In this document: piece after piece, positions 36,901-48,700 of the stretch
Layout of the letters: every line of letters begins with the position of its first letter
Position numbering within the stretch: the first letter of the stretch is position 1
NCBI RefSeq assembly: GCF_037975245.1
Contig: NC_092564.1
Span: 13,230,484-13,294,483 of the forward strand
From: Apostichopus japonicus
Lineage: Eukaryota; Echinodermata; Holothuroidea; Aspidochirotida; Stichopodidae
Direction of reading: 5' to 3'
Length of the DNA stretch: 64,000 bases
Made by a program: the position numbers and the translations under genes
The notes under the pieces: generated by a model
Told to the model about the DNA's origin: nothing
What the model saw: only the letters and a program-made list of their open reading frames with translations
Database searches by the model: none

Positions 36901-38053
36901 TTGAGACTTGACTTGAGGTCTTGATGACAATGTAAGGAAATGTTCCTTGTTAAAAAAAACCTTTCCTCTGTGTTATTATGTGAAAGATGAAGGTGTATAT
37001 ATACATAATGATAGTTTCAAATTATCTTGAATATACTTTCGGTTAAATTCTTGAAATTAACATCCTGTGGATTCACAATAAGTATCCTATTTAGTGAGCT
37101 ACTAATTTAATTCTGCTGTCTGCTTGACGACCAACTACATCATAAAGGTTCTCGCATATTTCCATGATCACACCGAAAATTGTTTCCAAAAAAAAGGTTA
37201 GAAACTGTTCATTCTGTCAGTATAAGTGCTCTCAAACATGATATGTGAGGACAGTGTAGAGTGCTATTAGCAATAGAAAATTGTCCCAATTAGCTGAAGC
37301 ATTCACTTTATTATCAAAATGACTTTCCAAATATGATGTATTCATTCTTTCAAAAAGAAGGACATTTATTGTGAATATTTTGTGGGTGAAGAATTTGTTA
37401 GATGTCATATGTTAGTTATCGACTGCTAGGGGTGGATTTTGTTTACCCTAGTTTTGACCTATATGTCAAGTAGAGGATAAACTGTACTTCTTGAAATAAT
37501 TAGTCATCAGCTTTGCTAAAATGCAAGAAAATACAATTCATGATATCATCAATATTATTTTTTTAAGCTGTTCAAATTTATGCACAATTTTTGGAAGAAG
37601 ATGATTAAGTTATGTGACCTGATGTTTTTTTAACTTTTTGATTATTCTTCTTCTTCGCTCTATTAAATTTCCGAAATAAATCCAAGGTGATCTTATCACT
37701 ATTAGTTGGATAGCCACCAGATGTTAATTGTAACTATTTATACTTTGTCCTTCATGTGAATGTGTAGCTGCCTAACGTGTTAAAAGCAGTCTACCTTTCA
37801 AGCAGATTGTTAAATATTCAAATCATTTTACATCCTGTTTTGCATTAACCTAGAAATGCCGCAAATGCGGTGTCAGTAACAGCATCTTTGGTAAGGTGAT
37901 GTTGGACTGGAGAACACATAGTACTAGAAACCTCTTCTGTAATATCTTTCTGGTTTCTGTTTCAGGCTTCTTTCCATCGGAGGTGGAGCAGATGAGGTTA
38001 TGTTGAGTATCATCTGCAAATATATGGGATCCCTGCCCAAACAGAAGAAGTAA
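27933..38053 (+). CDS. Mitochondrial acyl-CoA dehydrogenase, paralogue B, with alternative exon 8
   Basis: Coding exons: 27933-28097, 28806-28926, 30217-30346, 31205-31311, 32002-32169, 33392-33565, 34153-34314, then either 8a (35462-35621) or 8b (36086-36242), and 37966-38053. Every exon except 8a equals its counterpart in paralogue A in length and phase, and introns fall at identical places, so the two genes arose by duplication. The product is 424 aa with 8a or 423 aa with 8b. The N terminus is a basic, hydroxylated mitochondrial presequence ([20 protein letters not shown]). The [10 protein letters not shown] signature, the EERL candidate catalytic Glu and the [11 protein letters not shown] terminus are conserved. 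[11 protein letters not shown] replaces MWITSGTQADW of paralogue A. Start context is GAAAATG with A at -3. The role is FAD-dependent acyl-CoA oxidation in mitochondria; the substrate is unknown. Introns are longer than in paralogue A and hold a 32-bp minisatellite. Confidence 0.9.
32248..32804. repeat. Intronic minisatellite, 32-bp unit
   Basis: About 17-18 tandem copies of GAGCATCATCTACAAACATA followed by TAGTGTGATTTG, with small length variants (extra TG before GAGC, AACATC, ACACATAG). It lies in intron 5 of acyl-CoA dehydrogenase paralogue B; paralogue A lacks it. Confidence 0.95.
35462..35621 (+). CDS. Alternative exon 8a of acyl-CoA dehydrogenase B
   Basis: 160 nt, entering in phase 1 and leaving in phase 2, with acceptor CCTACAATAG and donor GTAATG. 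It encodes [20 protein letters not shown] and continues through [20 protein letters not shown] to YRDCR. The QYWGGMGY and PVSRYYRD pattern is the standard acyl-CoA dehydrogenase C-terminal motif, so 8a is the canonical-looking version. Joining 8a directly to 8b gives a TGA within eight codons. Confidence 0.85.
36086..36242 (+). CDS. Alternative exon 8b of acyl-CoA dehydrogenase B
   Basis: 157 nt, same entry and exit phases as 8a, acceptor CCACGCTAG and donor GTATGA. It encodes [20 protein letters not shown], then [20 protein letters not shown] and MFLDGR. It is one codon shorter than 8a, loses the Pro of PVSR and changes YRD to FLD. It is close in nucleotide sequence to exon 8 of paralogue A (20313-20469), showing that the 8b type existed before the gene duplication. 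Confidence 0.85.
36640..36860 (-). mobile_element. tRNA-derived SINE-like element
   Basis: On the minus strand the head at 36801-36857 reads GGAGTGTTAGCTCAGTGGTT with a perfect A box (TAGCTCAGTGG), followed by a degenerate B-box region. A body follows with a GGCTTTGATAAGCC hairpin and CTTCTTCGAGAGTTCCTGC. It sits inside a run of ACTTGAGGCTTGCCTT repeats (36.54-36.64 and 36.87-36.93 kb). It lies in intron 8 of paralogue B. Confidence 0.5.
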
Positions 38054-38913
38054 ATCACAAGGTAACACATCTCCACCCGTCAGTTCAATGCCTTGGATGA
38101 TGATTCACTGTAACATCTGCTTTGGAAGGCAAAGTAATTGTAACAAAACAAAATTCAACTCAGTTTCAGGTCAAGTTGATCTCTAGTCATTAACTGAAGC
38201 CACCATATTATCTCTAAACATGGAGGTGGGGGGCTGTGGGCAATTTTACAAACTCATTCCAGTAGCTTCACTTTGAAAGTTTGTGATTTGAGTCATCACT
38301 TTTGACAACACTGGCTGGTCAGTTGTTTTACAAAAGTTCTGACAGTAGTGCAACTCTTGTAGTAAACCAAAAGTGAAAGTGTTACAAACATAAACGCCCA
38401 AGGAACAATGCCATAATCGTAATCATTCAGTCTGTCACAGAATGTACATACCCTCTGTAGAAACCAGCATGCACCATATGCCTATTGTGAAATAATATAT
38501 CTCTCTTATAGATGTTAAGGAGAGCAGGGAAGTGCAATGAAGAATATTTGAAATGGGAACCAATTTCATATTAGTGATCGTATGTTTGGGCTCAAGTTGT
38601 AGTTTACAAAAGAATGAATTGGTTCCCAGTCAACTCCACAGACCAACCCAATGGTTTGATGTTGGCATTCCCAATGACAGTGGGGAGGGGGTGGAATACA
38701 CCATCTCCATGTGTGTGTGCAGGGAGGGGTGGGGTGAGGGGTTGGACACTCTTATGTGAACTTGACACATGTCCACATGTTTTGTCCTCACAATTTCTGT
38801 CACCTTTTTATTTGAGAGGACCACCACCATTGGACAAGAATGGCCAAAGAATTGGTGAGAACATTGCCTTCATTATTACAGTCAAGTGTTATGCCTGAAG
38901 AGAGATCTCAGAC

Positions 38914-38919
38914 AATAAA
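38914..38919 (+). terminator. Candidate polyadenylation signal of acyl-CoA dehydrogenase B
   Basis: AATAAA about 860 nt after the stop codon at 38051-38053. It is the first clear signal seen downstream; an earlier variant signal cannot be excluded. Confidence 0.4.
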
Positions 38920-39334
38920 CCAAATAATCCTTAAATCAGACGAATTTCTTTCACTGTTATTTTCTTCTCCTTCTTGTTAAATTGACCATCAATCTAATTT
39001 GTAATCTAAATTATCAATGATCATAAGAAAATATTAGTAACTTTAAAATCACAAATTTTGTTTCTGATTTTACAGATTGCACCATCGATAATGTCATGTG
39101 ATCATATCATCGTCATCTCAGAAAATTTATAGAAGAGAAAACTGTCAAACTAAAATTGCTGGAACTGGTGTATGAAGAGAAGATTTGTTTTGGTAACTGA
39201 TGAATTGAAATCTAGGATCGTGCTAGATACCAGCCTTTTGCCCTATTCCGGAATGCTTGAAGTTTTACAAGCTTCATGAATTATATGTGATGAATGACAA
39301 ATTTCATTTATACAAATGGAATGGGATGAGGATA

Positions 39335-41446
39335 TAATAATAATAATAAATGAGACTTATATAGCGCCAAATCAGTAAACAAAAGTTACTGCTCAAAGCG
39401 CTTTACAAAGAAAGTAAATTAATTTACAAAAGAACAAGTGAAAAAATGGGTCTTAAGTAGACTTTTGAAAGTAGAAAGTTTATAGCATGTTCGAATGTGA
39501 TCTGGTAACTTGTTCCAGAGATAAGACCCAGAGTATTGGAAGCTTCTGTAACCATAGTTCTTCAATCGTGGTTTTGGAACAGTTAAAAACAGTTTGTTGG
39601 AGGAACGAAGTGTGCGAGTTGGAGTATATGGCAAGAGAAGTTGTGACAGGTACACAGGCCGTTCAAGATGATGAGCACAGAAGGTGAGAAGAAGTATTTT
39701 ATACTGGATTCTGTAGCTGATAGGTAGCCAATGAAGTTCCTTCAGAAGTGGGGTGGTGCGGCACTTTCTTCCTTTCCTTTTCACAATACGGGCAGCGGTG
39801 TTTTGGATCTTTTGGAGTTTCTTGATGGTCGAATCAGGAAGGCCAAATAAAAGTGAATTAAGAAAATCAAGCTTTGATGTCACAAACGCATGGACCAGTA
39901 TCTCGCAAGTCTTATTATCGAGGTAATTCCTCATCAAACTGATTTTCCTAAGTTGCCAATTTGCAGAACGACAGAGATTAGTAACGTGATTTTCAAGTGA
40001 CATGGTCTGGTCAAAATATGCACCAAGGTTTCTAACAGTTGAGGAGATATTAATAGAGTCTTTACCAACAGTAAGTGGTGGAAAATTAGGTGTAACTTCA
40101 GAGAAACGTGATCGAAAAACAATAAACTCTGTTTTATCACAGTTTAGTTTCAACTGATTAGTTGTAAGCCAAGTGTTTACAGCACTTATACAGGTTTCCA
40201 TTTTATGAAAAGCATTTGGCACATCATCCTTATCGAAAGCAAGAAGTAATTGAGTATCATCCGCATAATGATGGAAATGAACACCATGGTGCCGAATAAT
40301 ATCACTCAACTCCGCAAGATATAAAGAAAAAAGAACAGGTCCAAGTACAGAGCCCTGTGGAACACCAGTAACTAATGGACGAGGAGACGAGAGAACATCT
40401 TCAATTTTCACCTGTTGATAACGCTCAGTAATATAAGAATTGAACCAGGATAGAACAGTACCACCTAATCGATACTTTGACTGCAGTCTTTCTAACAAAA
40501 TGGAATGATTAACTGTATCAAAAGCTGTTGATAAGTCTAAAAGAACTAAAAGGACAAAGCAGTCTTCATCAAGCTTGGATGTAATAAAATTATGAACTGC
40601 ATTGAGGGCAGTTTCCGTACTGTGACCAGACTTATAAGCTGACTGGTATGGTTCGAGAAGATTCTCCTGTGTAAGATAATCCATTAAGCGAGATAAAACT
40701 GTCTTTTCCAAAACCTTTGAAACGAAACTCAAGTTCGAAATAGGGCGATAATTTTTTAAACAGTTTCTATCTAAGCTGGTCTTTTTAAGTACAGGAGTCA
40801 CATGAGCAACCTTAAAGGAATCGGGTACGGTTCCTGTTGACATAGAAGTATTGACAATATTCGTGATGAGAAGAATGAGTTCTGCTGAACAACCTTTAGC
40901 TAACCATGTTGGCAGCGGATCAAGCATACACGATTTTGATGGAGAGTTTTTGATAATTTTAAGTATTTCATCTTCAGTAGCTTCAGAGAAACTGTCGAAC
41001 GAAGATGCAGGCGATGGCTCAGTCAAACAATTTGCAGAAAGATGAAGGCCTTGACGATTTAACATAGTACAAAGTTCCAAGATCTTGGAAAAATAAAGGG
41101 AGAATCTCTCAGATAACTCTGTATGGCAGGAATAGTTCGGCAGGATGGCACACTTCTGTTTATTTGAAAGAAAATCAACAGTCTTGAAAAGATCTTTAGG
41201 AGATGATGTATCCGCAATAATAGTGGCGTAATAATTTCTCCTTGCAATACAAATTTTGTTCCGCACAACTTTACAATGTTCCTTAAAAAGTTCTCTATGA
41301 ACAGATAAACCTGTTTTGCGCCACTGACGCTCGTGCTGTCTCCTAACTTTCTTAGCTTGGACAATATCATGACTAAACCAAGGTTCAATATTCTTGTCAG
41401 GTTTGACATGCAAAATATGCAGCAGCTGTTTGCACTGAGTATTCAA
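39335..41446 (-). mobile_element. CR1/jockey-type non-LTR retrotransposon, 5'-truncated, open reverse transcriptase
   Basis: An uninterrupted frame of about 675 codons (39419-41446) encodes the linker after the endonuclease, the reverse transcriptase and the C-terminal region. Motifs in order: NYRPISNLSFVSKVLEK, LLDLSTAFDTVNH (motif A with catalytic Asp), VTGVPQGSVLGPVLFSLY (motif B), HHYADDTQLLLAF (catalytic YADD). No endonuclease domain precedes it: a TAA stop lies a few codons upstream in frame and flanking DNA is unrelated, so the copy is truncated at its 5' end, as is common for LINEs. The 3' end carries a GCGCTATATAAGTCTCATTT tail and an ATT trinucleotide run (39335-39352). The intact frame suggests recent insertion, but without the endonuclease it is not autonomous. 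Confidence 0.85.
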
Positions 41447-42315
41447 TGTTTATGCAAAACCCCTCCTTTGTGTTGCTCAATAGTAAAAGGACTGTTCAGT
41501 TAAATGTTTTCACAGTTTTAAGACTTTTCTGTTTAATTTAAAATCAAAGTAGCTAATGTGTTCATAAGGAACTGCTTGTGAAAGGGATTTAGGATGTATA
41601 CATGCAGTGGCATAGCTAGAGGGAGGGAGAAGAGTGCTCCCCCACCCAAACCCCCATCACAGAAATTTATCCTCCCCTCAAATTTGAATCTGTAGCAGAG
41701 GGTAGGCTCCATATGATCTCATGAAAACTCATATCGATACAAGTGCTATTTAAGTAAATTTAAATTCATCAATAAAACAGGGACATAAATTTGGCTTAGC
41801 CCGCTCACCCCAGGGAGGTTTGTACACAATATAACAGTTTTATATCAAAAGAAACGGGGAAAAAAAACGCTTTTGAAAGGTTATTTTGTAACAATGATAT
41901 TAGAATATCGTCTGCAAATGCAGTAAGTAAAAGATATCTGAAAAAGTATGATGTCCGCTAAAGCACAAATATTAAAAAAAAGAAAGAATTTTATTGAATA
42001 GTGCAGCTTAATATTCGAGTTACAAGAATAGCTGTGTAATCAATCCAAGGAATAATTAATCAGCTATTACATTTGTAAATGTACACAAATGTAAATATGT
42101 ATAGCAGTCTTAATACACTGAGAAGGCTACTATTTTCAGAAACCCTCTCAAAAACCTGTCTTGCCAGAACGAAAGGAAGTAAAATTCAGCTGTGTTACTT
42201 CCATAATTATAATAACAGGGTCCGAGTAGTTCTTTGAGCTTTAGAAACTTAATATATAGTTGTGGTGTAGCTGCTATGAAATGTCCAAGTTGTTATATAG
42301 CTGCATGATATTGAC
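41447..42315. other. No gene recognised; one hAT-like end
   Basis: At 41604 the sequence CAGTGGCATAGCTAG resembles a hAT terminus, but no matching right end or target duplication was found. The rest shows no coding or repeat structure. Confidence 0.3.
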
Positions 42316-42318
42316 TTA

Positions 42319-42723
42319 AGGCCTGGTCACACTATACCGATTTTTTATCGGAATACTATCCGATTTTCCCGAAGGAATCGAAACTGCCAAGTTTTCGTTC
42401 GGGTCTTCCAGCCACAGTGATAAAGGACCTGATTTGCTATCTGTTGAGCCATTCCGATGTGGAAAAGCCCTCTCCTAACTTTTGATATTGACTCCGTTTC
42501 CTTTTATCGGATAGCTATCCGATTTCTCTTACGATCTTTATCGTTTTTCGATGTGACGTCACTTCAGAATGTAGTCCGTTCCAGAACCCCTCAGATTTGG
42601 AGTAGGTATTCGAATATTCCACTGCACCCATTACATTCACTACCACAAACCTCACTGTTCTGTCTAAAATCGGATAAATCGGACCGTATTTCGATAAAAT
42701 ATCGCTGTAGTGTGACCGGGCCT
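42319..42723. mobile_element. MITE with TTA duplication (PIF/Harbinger-like)
   Basis: A 405-bp element with terminal inverted repeats of about 33 bp: left AGGCCTGGTCACACTATACC, right the complement of AGGCCCGGTCACACTACAGC, both continuing into a CGAT(A/T)TTTTATCG sequence. It is flanked by TTA on both sides (42316-42318 and 42724-42726). A 3-bp TTA/TAA duplication is the hallmark of PIF/Harbinger elements. No transposase. Repeated ATCGGATA/CCGATT blocks inside may be subterminal repeats. Confidence 0.8.
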
Positions 42724-42729
42724 TTACCC

Positions 42730-44315
42730 TCTTTATTGACAGATATCAAAACATGCTGATACACATAATTTAATATAGGCAAACTAAAAGGTGAACTAAT
42801 AATGTTATATTTAAAACATAAAAGTCATTATGATATCTGAAAGGGCGTTTAAATAGTCTTTTGAAGTTATTGAAGTCGGCATCCAAGTCAAAAGTAACCT
42901 TGTTATTTATCAAAGTTAGTGCCGATCAGACCTGACACTCTTGCAATGAAGGGAAATATGATCAGCACATGTCAATATAACTTCAAAAAGTCTACGGTGT
43001 TAGGCGTTGATAAGATGTATATTTAGGGCTTGATTTTCTACATCTTGAATATTTAAATGATCATTATTCTGTCAAAACTAAATGGAAATTTCAAGATCTG
43101 TCAAAAATCGGTTGAACCAGTTGAGGAATTTTCAATTCTTACCGGTTTAATTTGTCTGATGTCAGTGAAGTTACTGTTACAAATAATCTGCTTTGCTGAT
43201 GTTACTTTCTGATATGATAGTCACTGAGTATAACACATCGATTTATTACACGGCACGTAAACTTCTAAAACCTGCTAAGACAGATATCCTGAATGAGTAC
43301 AATATTCCTAAAAACAACAATATTGGTTAATGTTATTAATACCTATTGTAGGTTACTAGCTAGCTGTTTGACCAACTACGTCTGTATACGCTCTAATATA
43401 TTCTACTGCTTATTTAGAGAATGTCGAAGAAAAGTGTAAAAAAGTATTTCATAACATTACATATTTTATGATACTCATTTTCACTAGCTTTGTAAAAATT
43501 ATTTTCAAGAATGTCTTTCTTTTAGAGAGAAAATATTTTTGTAACAAATGTAAGATCAAATCTTTAAATATGAATGAGCAATGATGCAGAACTGGAAATG
43601 ATTGTTATGCACAGGGATGTTAGGCTCTTGGTACAGTATCGATCTTAAATAGAGTATTAATTAAATTAAATTAAATTTGTTTTTATTTAATAAAATTTAA
43701 TTTAATTAAATTGAAGGGACTGGTAACAATAACATGGCAAGTGTTCTCCAGTATCTGCTTTCTTTATTTTTTATAGCATTTGATTGTTTTTTGTTTAAAT
43801 TTTTGGTGTGTTTGTGAAAGGAGCGGGGGAAGGGGGTAGGGAAGGGGAGGAGGAGACACTTCCTTCATAATATCTCTTGATATTTTATGACTTAATGAAA
43901 AGGGTATTGCTTATCAGTGTGTTGCTGGTATGTAGATAATTCTGAATCAAAATGAGACAATGGTGAAAAGCTTGAGAAAATGTAAATAATAAATTCATTG
44001 CAAATTTAATCAGATTGACATGTCTACCTGTAATTTTGTTGTTTATTGTAAACATTTACACACATTGGACTCTCTTTCCTTCACATAGTTAAATCCAGAC
44101 AGTCTGTATTGCCCAAGCACCTCCTTCAGATGAAAAATGCAGCTATGAGCTACATCACATGAGCTCAAAATAATAAATTGCCTTATAATATCAAACAAAA
44201 CTTGTCAGATATGTTAAAGTAGTAGCCACAATGTTTCAAAAACTTCAACAAACCTAAAAATATCCTTTTAATAGTTTTGGAAATCTTTGGTCAAGTGTTG
44301 ATGGTCGCATACAGT
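42730..44315. other. No gene recognised
   Basis: AT-rich sequence with only short open frames. A TTAAATTAAATT run near 43.66-43.71 kb and a G/A-rich tract at 43.82-43.86 kb are simple sequence. Confidence 0.35.
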
Positions 44316-44319
44316 GAGT

Positions 44320-44621
44320 CAACTTAAGGCTTATCTCTGTCTTATCTTAAAGACTTAAAGTCTTATCTTAAATTTGGGGTTTGATGATAATCTTAACCTA
44401 CCCAATCATGGTAGTGTATGTGTGTTTGTGATACCTTACATCCCTGGGGATCAAGAACTAAAAGGAAAGAATAGAGGAAAGAAACATTAAATATTTAAGC
44501 ACTTGTGGCTCAATTTAAGGCTTATCTCTGTCTTATCTTAAAGACTTAAAGTCTTATCTTAAATTTTGGTTTTGATGACAATCTTAACCTATGCAATCAT
44601 GGTGGTGTATGTGTGTTTGTG
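44320..44621. repeat. Direct repeat of about 110 bp
   Basis: 44320-44430 and 44510-44621 are nearly identical (CTTATCTCTGTCTTATCTTA, GACTTAAAGTCTTATCTTAA, CAATCATGGTRGTGTATGTG). They are separated by about 80 bp of unrelated sequence. The core AAGACTTAAAGTCTT is close to palindromic. Confidence 0.85.
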
Positions 44622-45090
44622 GTACAGGTAGTTCAGGGGGTTGGGGGCCCCAAAGATTTGGTTCCTAATGTTTGAGTCAAGAGATCACACGACTGCTAGT
44701 TATGTTTTGCATGAGTATCCAGTCCACATGCATATGCCTTCGTTTTATTTTGTTAACAACTTCTTGTAGTTGACAAATTGATTGCCAAGTTCACTACCAG
44801 ATCTCTCATGGTGCCTGTTTTCTATAATATTACATTATGGCTTGGGAGCAGGTGCAGTCTAGATGAAATAAAGGTGATCAGCTCCAGGTAACTCTCTCTC
44901 TCTTGAACGGGACCCCCTGAAACCCTAGCTCTGCTACTATTTCCAGTGTGGCCAGAAAGTTGGCATGTCTGAGAAGAGGGAACTCATTATAAATGGAATC
45001 AAACAACTATTCTTAGCTGTTATGGGGAGGTTTATTTAATGATCAGCTCTACCAAATAGGTTAAATGATGATAGGATAAGTTTGCTTCTT

Positions 45091-45346
45091 ATATTATAGT
45101 AAATTTGATGCTGCATATTCATGTTCAACATGACCTTTGCTCCTATTATAGTCAAACTGATGCTGCATATTCATGGCCAACATGACCCTATGCTCCTTCT
45201 ATTATAGTCAAACTGATGCTGCATATTCATGGCACCATGACCTTTGCTCCTATTATAGTCAAACTGATGCTGCATATTCATGGCACCATGACCTTTGCTT
45301 CTATTATAGTCAAACTGATGCTGCATATTCATGGCAACATGACCTT
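45091..45346. repeat. Minisatellite, about 51-bp unit
   Basis: Five tandem copies of a unit containing TATTATAGTCAAACTGATGC, then TGCATATTCATGGCACCATG, then ACCTTTGCTCC. Spacing between copies is 56, 51 and 51 bp for the best-preserved ones. Open frames here on both strands are by-products of the repeat. Confidence 0.9.
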
Positions 45347-45750
45347 GACACACTACGCAGTAAATCAACAACAAACCATCGCAGATATCTCTAAATCCTT
45401 CTGTAAATCTTGGAGATCTTAGTTCAAGAGTACACTGTTAGAACCTGACATCTCGGATGTCAAAAGGTTGGTAAGGAAACAACAGACGGCTTCCGATAAA
45501 CCAATGGTACTAGCAACGTCAACTTCAACACGCACACACTTTCTTTACTATTGAATCTTCACTCAAGGACTTAATAAGAGTCAAGAGTACAATCCCAGTA
45601 CCAATCAAGCACTGGATAATAACATGTATTTAGCTGGCTGAACTATCTATGTTGAGCGTTCATAAATAAGCCACGATGTCATCCTTCTGATGCGAGACTA
45701 CTGTGGTCCCCTCTTCAGCGGTTTCCCGGCGTGGTAGGGATAAATAGCGG

Positions 45751-48700
45751 TCAGGTCTTGGCTGCTTTCTTCTGTTTCTTACGCCGATCCATCATGGCGT
45801 TCTCAATCTCGGTTGAATAGGTCTCCCGGATTATCTTGAAGGCCTTCTTAGTGGCATATGGGATGCTTGTCACAGGGTCAATGTACTTTGCAGGCATCCT
45901 TGTAACAGGGCAATACAGTTTAGTTGGAGGTCTACCCGACTTCTTGGGGAAAATCACAGGGTACAGTTTTTCGTCACTTAACGTTATGAAATTTCGACTG
46001 CACTTCTTCTTTGAAACAGGCTTTTCCTCAGTTGTTCTATAAGATTGTGAGAATGAAAACAAACTTTTTGCAAGGATTAAAATAAAGAAAACAAAACAAA
46101 AGAATAAGAAGAACACTTTACACTTCTGCACAGGGTTCAGCAGCAGTACAGATTAAAGAACTATTTATTACATCAGAACTGCTAAAGATAAGGTATTTCA
46201 CTACCTTGACTTTTACATATTGAAAAATTAAGAGCACATCACAGAGCTACATCATGGACCCTGCTGCTGGTGATTTTCAATGACAATAATTACATATACA
46301 TTTAATTGATTGATGCAACTTTATTATATGCCTAAAGGGGTTAATCACTTAATACATACATGGAAGTATAAACATAAATTTTGATCAACAAATAAACAGA
46401 TACGAAGAGAGTAAATGTAGCTCATTCAAGAGAAAGCGAAAATAGAAAAATGAAAACTGTAGTACAAAGCAAATTTAGACATCCAGAAACAGCATAAAAG
46501 AACAGGAAACAATAGCAACCAAGCCTGGGGTAACAGCAGTCTAAATAACTTGAAAGAATGAATTTAAGGCAAAATTTTAGTCTTGATATGTCATAGTCCA
46601 TGATAAAAACAAATATTTGAGTGCTAGTAAAGTTTTTGTAGCTAGTTCGGTTTTCACCAACATATTAAGAAACTTTGTGCCTAAAGTTATCCAATAAATA
46701 AATAGGCACTTGGATTTTCAGCTTAAAATGCACTTTCACTGACCCGTAATCCAGGAATGTATATTAGTTCCCCATTGACCTTGCCCATATTAGTTGATAT
46801 TGACTGAAAATCATTCTTGATGGATTTTTTTCCCCTTTTAATTACCTATTCTTTTTTTTTTTTACAAGCTGCTAATATACTGCAAATATCCTGTATCTAG
46901 GTTAACGTATCGAAATCTCGAGGGCTGGATATTTAAATTCTTAGTAGGAATCTCCTGAGGTTGACCTGTCTTTTGCATGATCAACAAAAATGTCAATTGT
47001 AATGACATTTGACAATAAAGATGAATAATGACCTCAACATAAACATTTGAGCTTATTCCCAGTGTTCACTTTACTCAAAGGAAATTGCACGTATACTCAC
47101 CCTGTGGAGACCACATTGACAATATTATCTGCCGTGGGACTTGGTAGCTCTACTATAAGGGGCATCGTAAGGGAATGGAAACGTATCTTGGGTCCCACGT
47201 GGACTCGTTTGGGTATTTTGACTTTCTTCTTTTCGGCCTCCATCTGTTGGTACACCTCTGTTGGTATAAAGCGGACAATTTTATTCTAACTAGATTCAAA
47301 CATTTGTTATTCAACAATAGAAGTAGGTCTTTAATTCATGATATAATGAGTAAATGATGATCAAAGCATTACAAAGTAAGTAAAACTGAGTAAAACCACA
47401 GATGTGGATCCATGGTGGTTGTCGGGTGGTTGCCAACCTCAAACAAATAAAAATGCCTTGGAATGCATCATTTTCACATCTAACATTTGTTTTTCTGGAA
47501 TAGGACCCCCAGATCCCCTTTCATAGTTATCAGCTTCCACAACCCTAGGGCCAAATCCTATTCTTTTTAAAATACTAGATCAACTACTGCAAGATTAAAT
47601 ACAAAATAAGCCCATGGATTTTCACAATGCCAATGGGCTTCCTTCTTTGTAGTTTGAGAACTGTCTGGTCCTCATTATAATCTCATCCAAGATGGCCAAC
47701 TGCCTTCTGATATTACGTACAATATGAACTTAATTTTATATCACATATACCATATATATACTACATGGTGTTTCCGCTATGGATATAAGCAGAGTGACTT
47801 CTCTGAAGCTATTGAACTAGAGATACTGTAGAATCTCAATCCTATTGCTGTACTTGTACTTTGACGCATTGTGTATTATATTAGTTAAGACAGTTTATCG
47901 CAAGGTGTCGTAGGCGAAAGTTATGACAGTTATTTTTGTTAACAGGCAAAAACTGATACAAAATAACACAGAGTAACTTTGCCAAGGTCAAAATTTAGTT
48001 ACCTTTAACATCAATGGCAAACAAGAAAAAATTGGTAGGTAAAACTTGAAAATGTGCTATGATTTCACAATGGTATACTATTATATGATATTCAAGAAAC
48101 CATTTACTTTTCAAGAGTGCAATGTGGTTACCATTTGGATACGGCTCCAAGAAGTCGAGACCATCAAATTAAGACCTTACTGGCAAGTAAGGAATCTATA
48201 AGTCACTTGCAGACCAGTGGTATTACTGTCACATTACCCCAGTCTGTTATATAATTGTTCACTCAAGTGTGTTAGTAACTCCTTGGTCAGTTCTGAAGTT
48301 TTACCTGATACTAGTACTTGGGATGATTCATATCCTTTGTTTACCTCCTACTCTAGAAATGCTAGAGGGCATTTCAGAAGGTAGATACTCCAAGACTGTG
48401 TGTAGACATAGCTTCAGATGATAGATATTTGCTTTGTGCATCAATGTAAGACAAATATCTCTCAGAATTTGTCTCTGTTATGATTTTACGCTGCCAAAAA
48501 TAAGCAATTTCTGGAAACAATGCCATAAAGTAACCAGTGACAAAATTTTGAGAGAATTGCCCAAGGGCAGCAGAAATGACAAAGAAGCACAGTAACTTGA
48601 CAAATAGTCTACCTATTGAGATAAAACTGGTGGAAAGAAAACATCAGGACCAAAACAAGGATGCATCATTCATGGGAAACCTTCTCTCTTAATAGTATCC

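Noticed and set aside
45171-45422. Repetitive open frames on both strands (YYSQTDAAYSW, QHQFDYNRSKG)
   Set aside because: They are translations of the 51-bp minisatellite.
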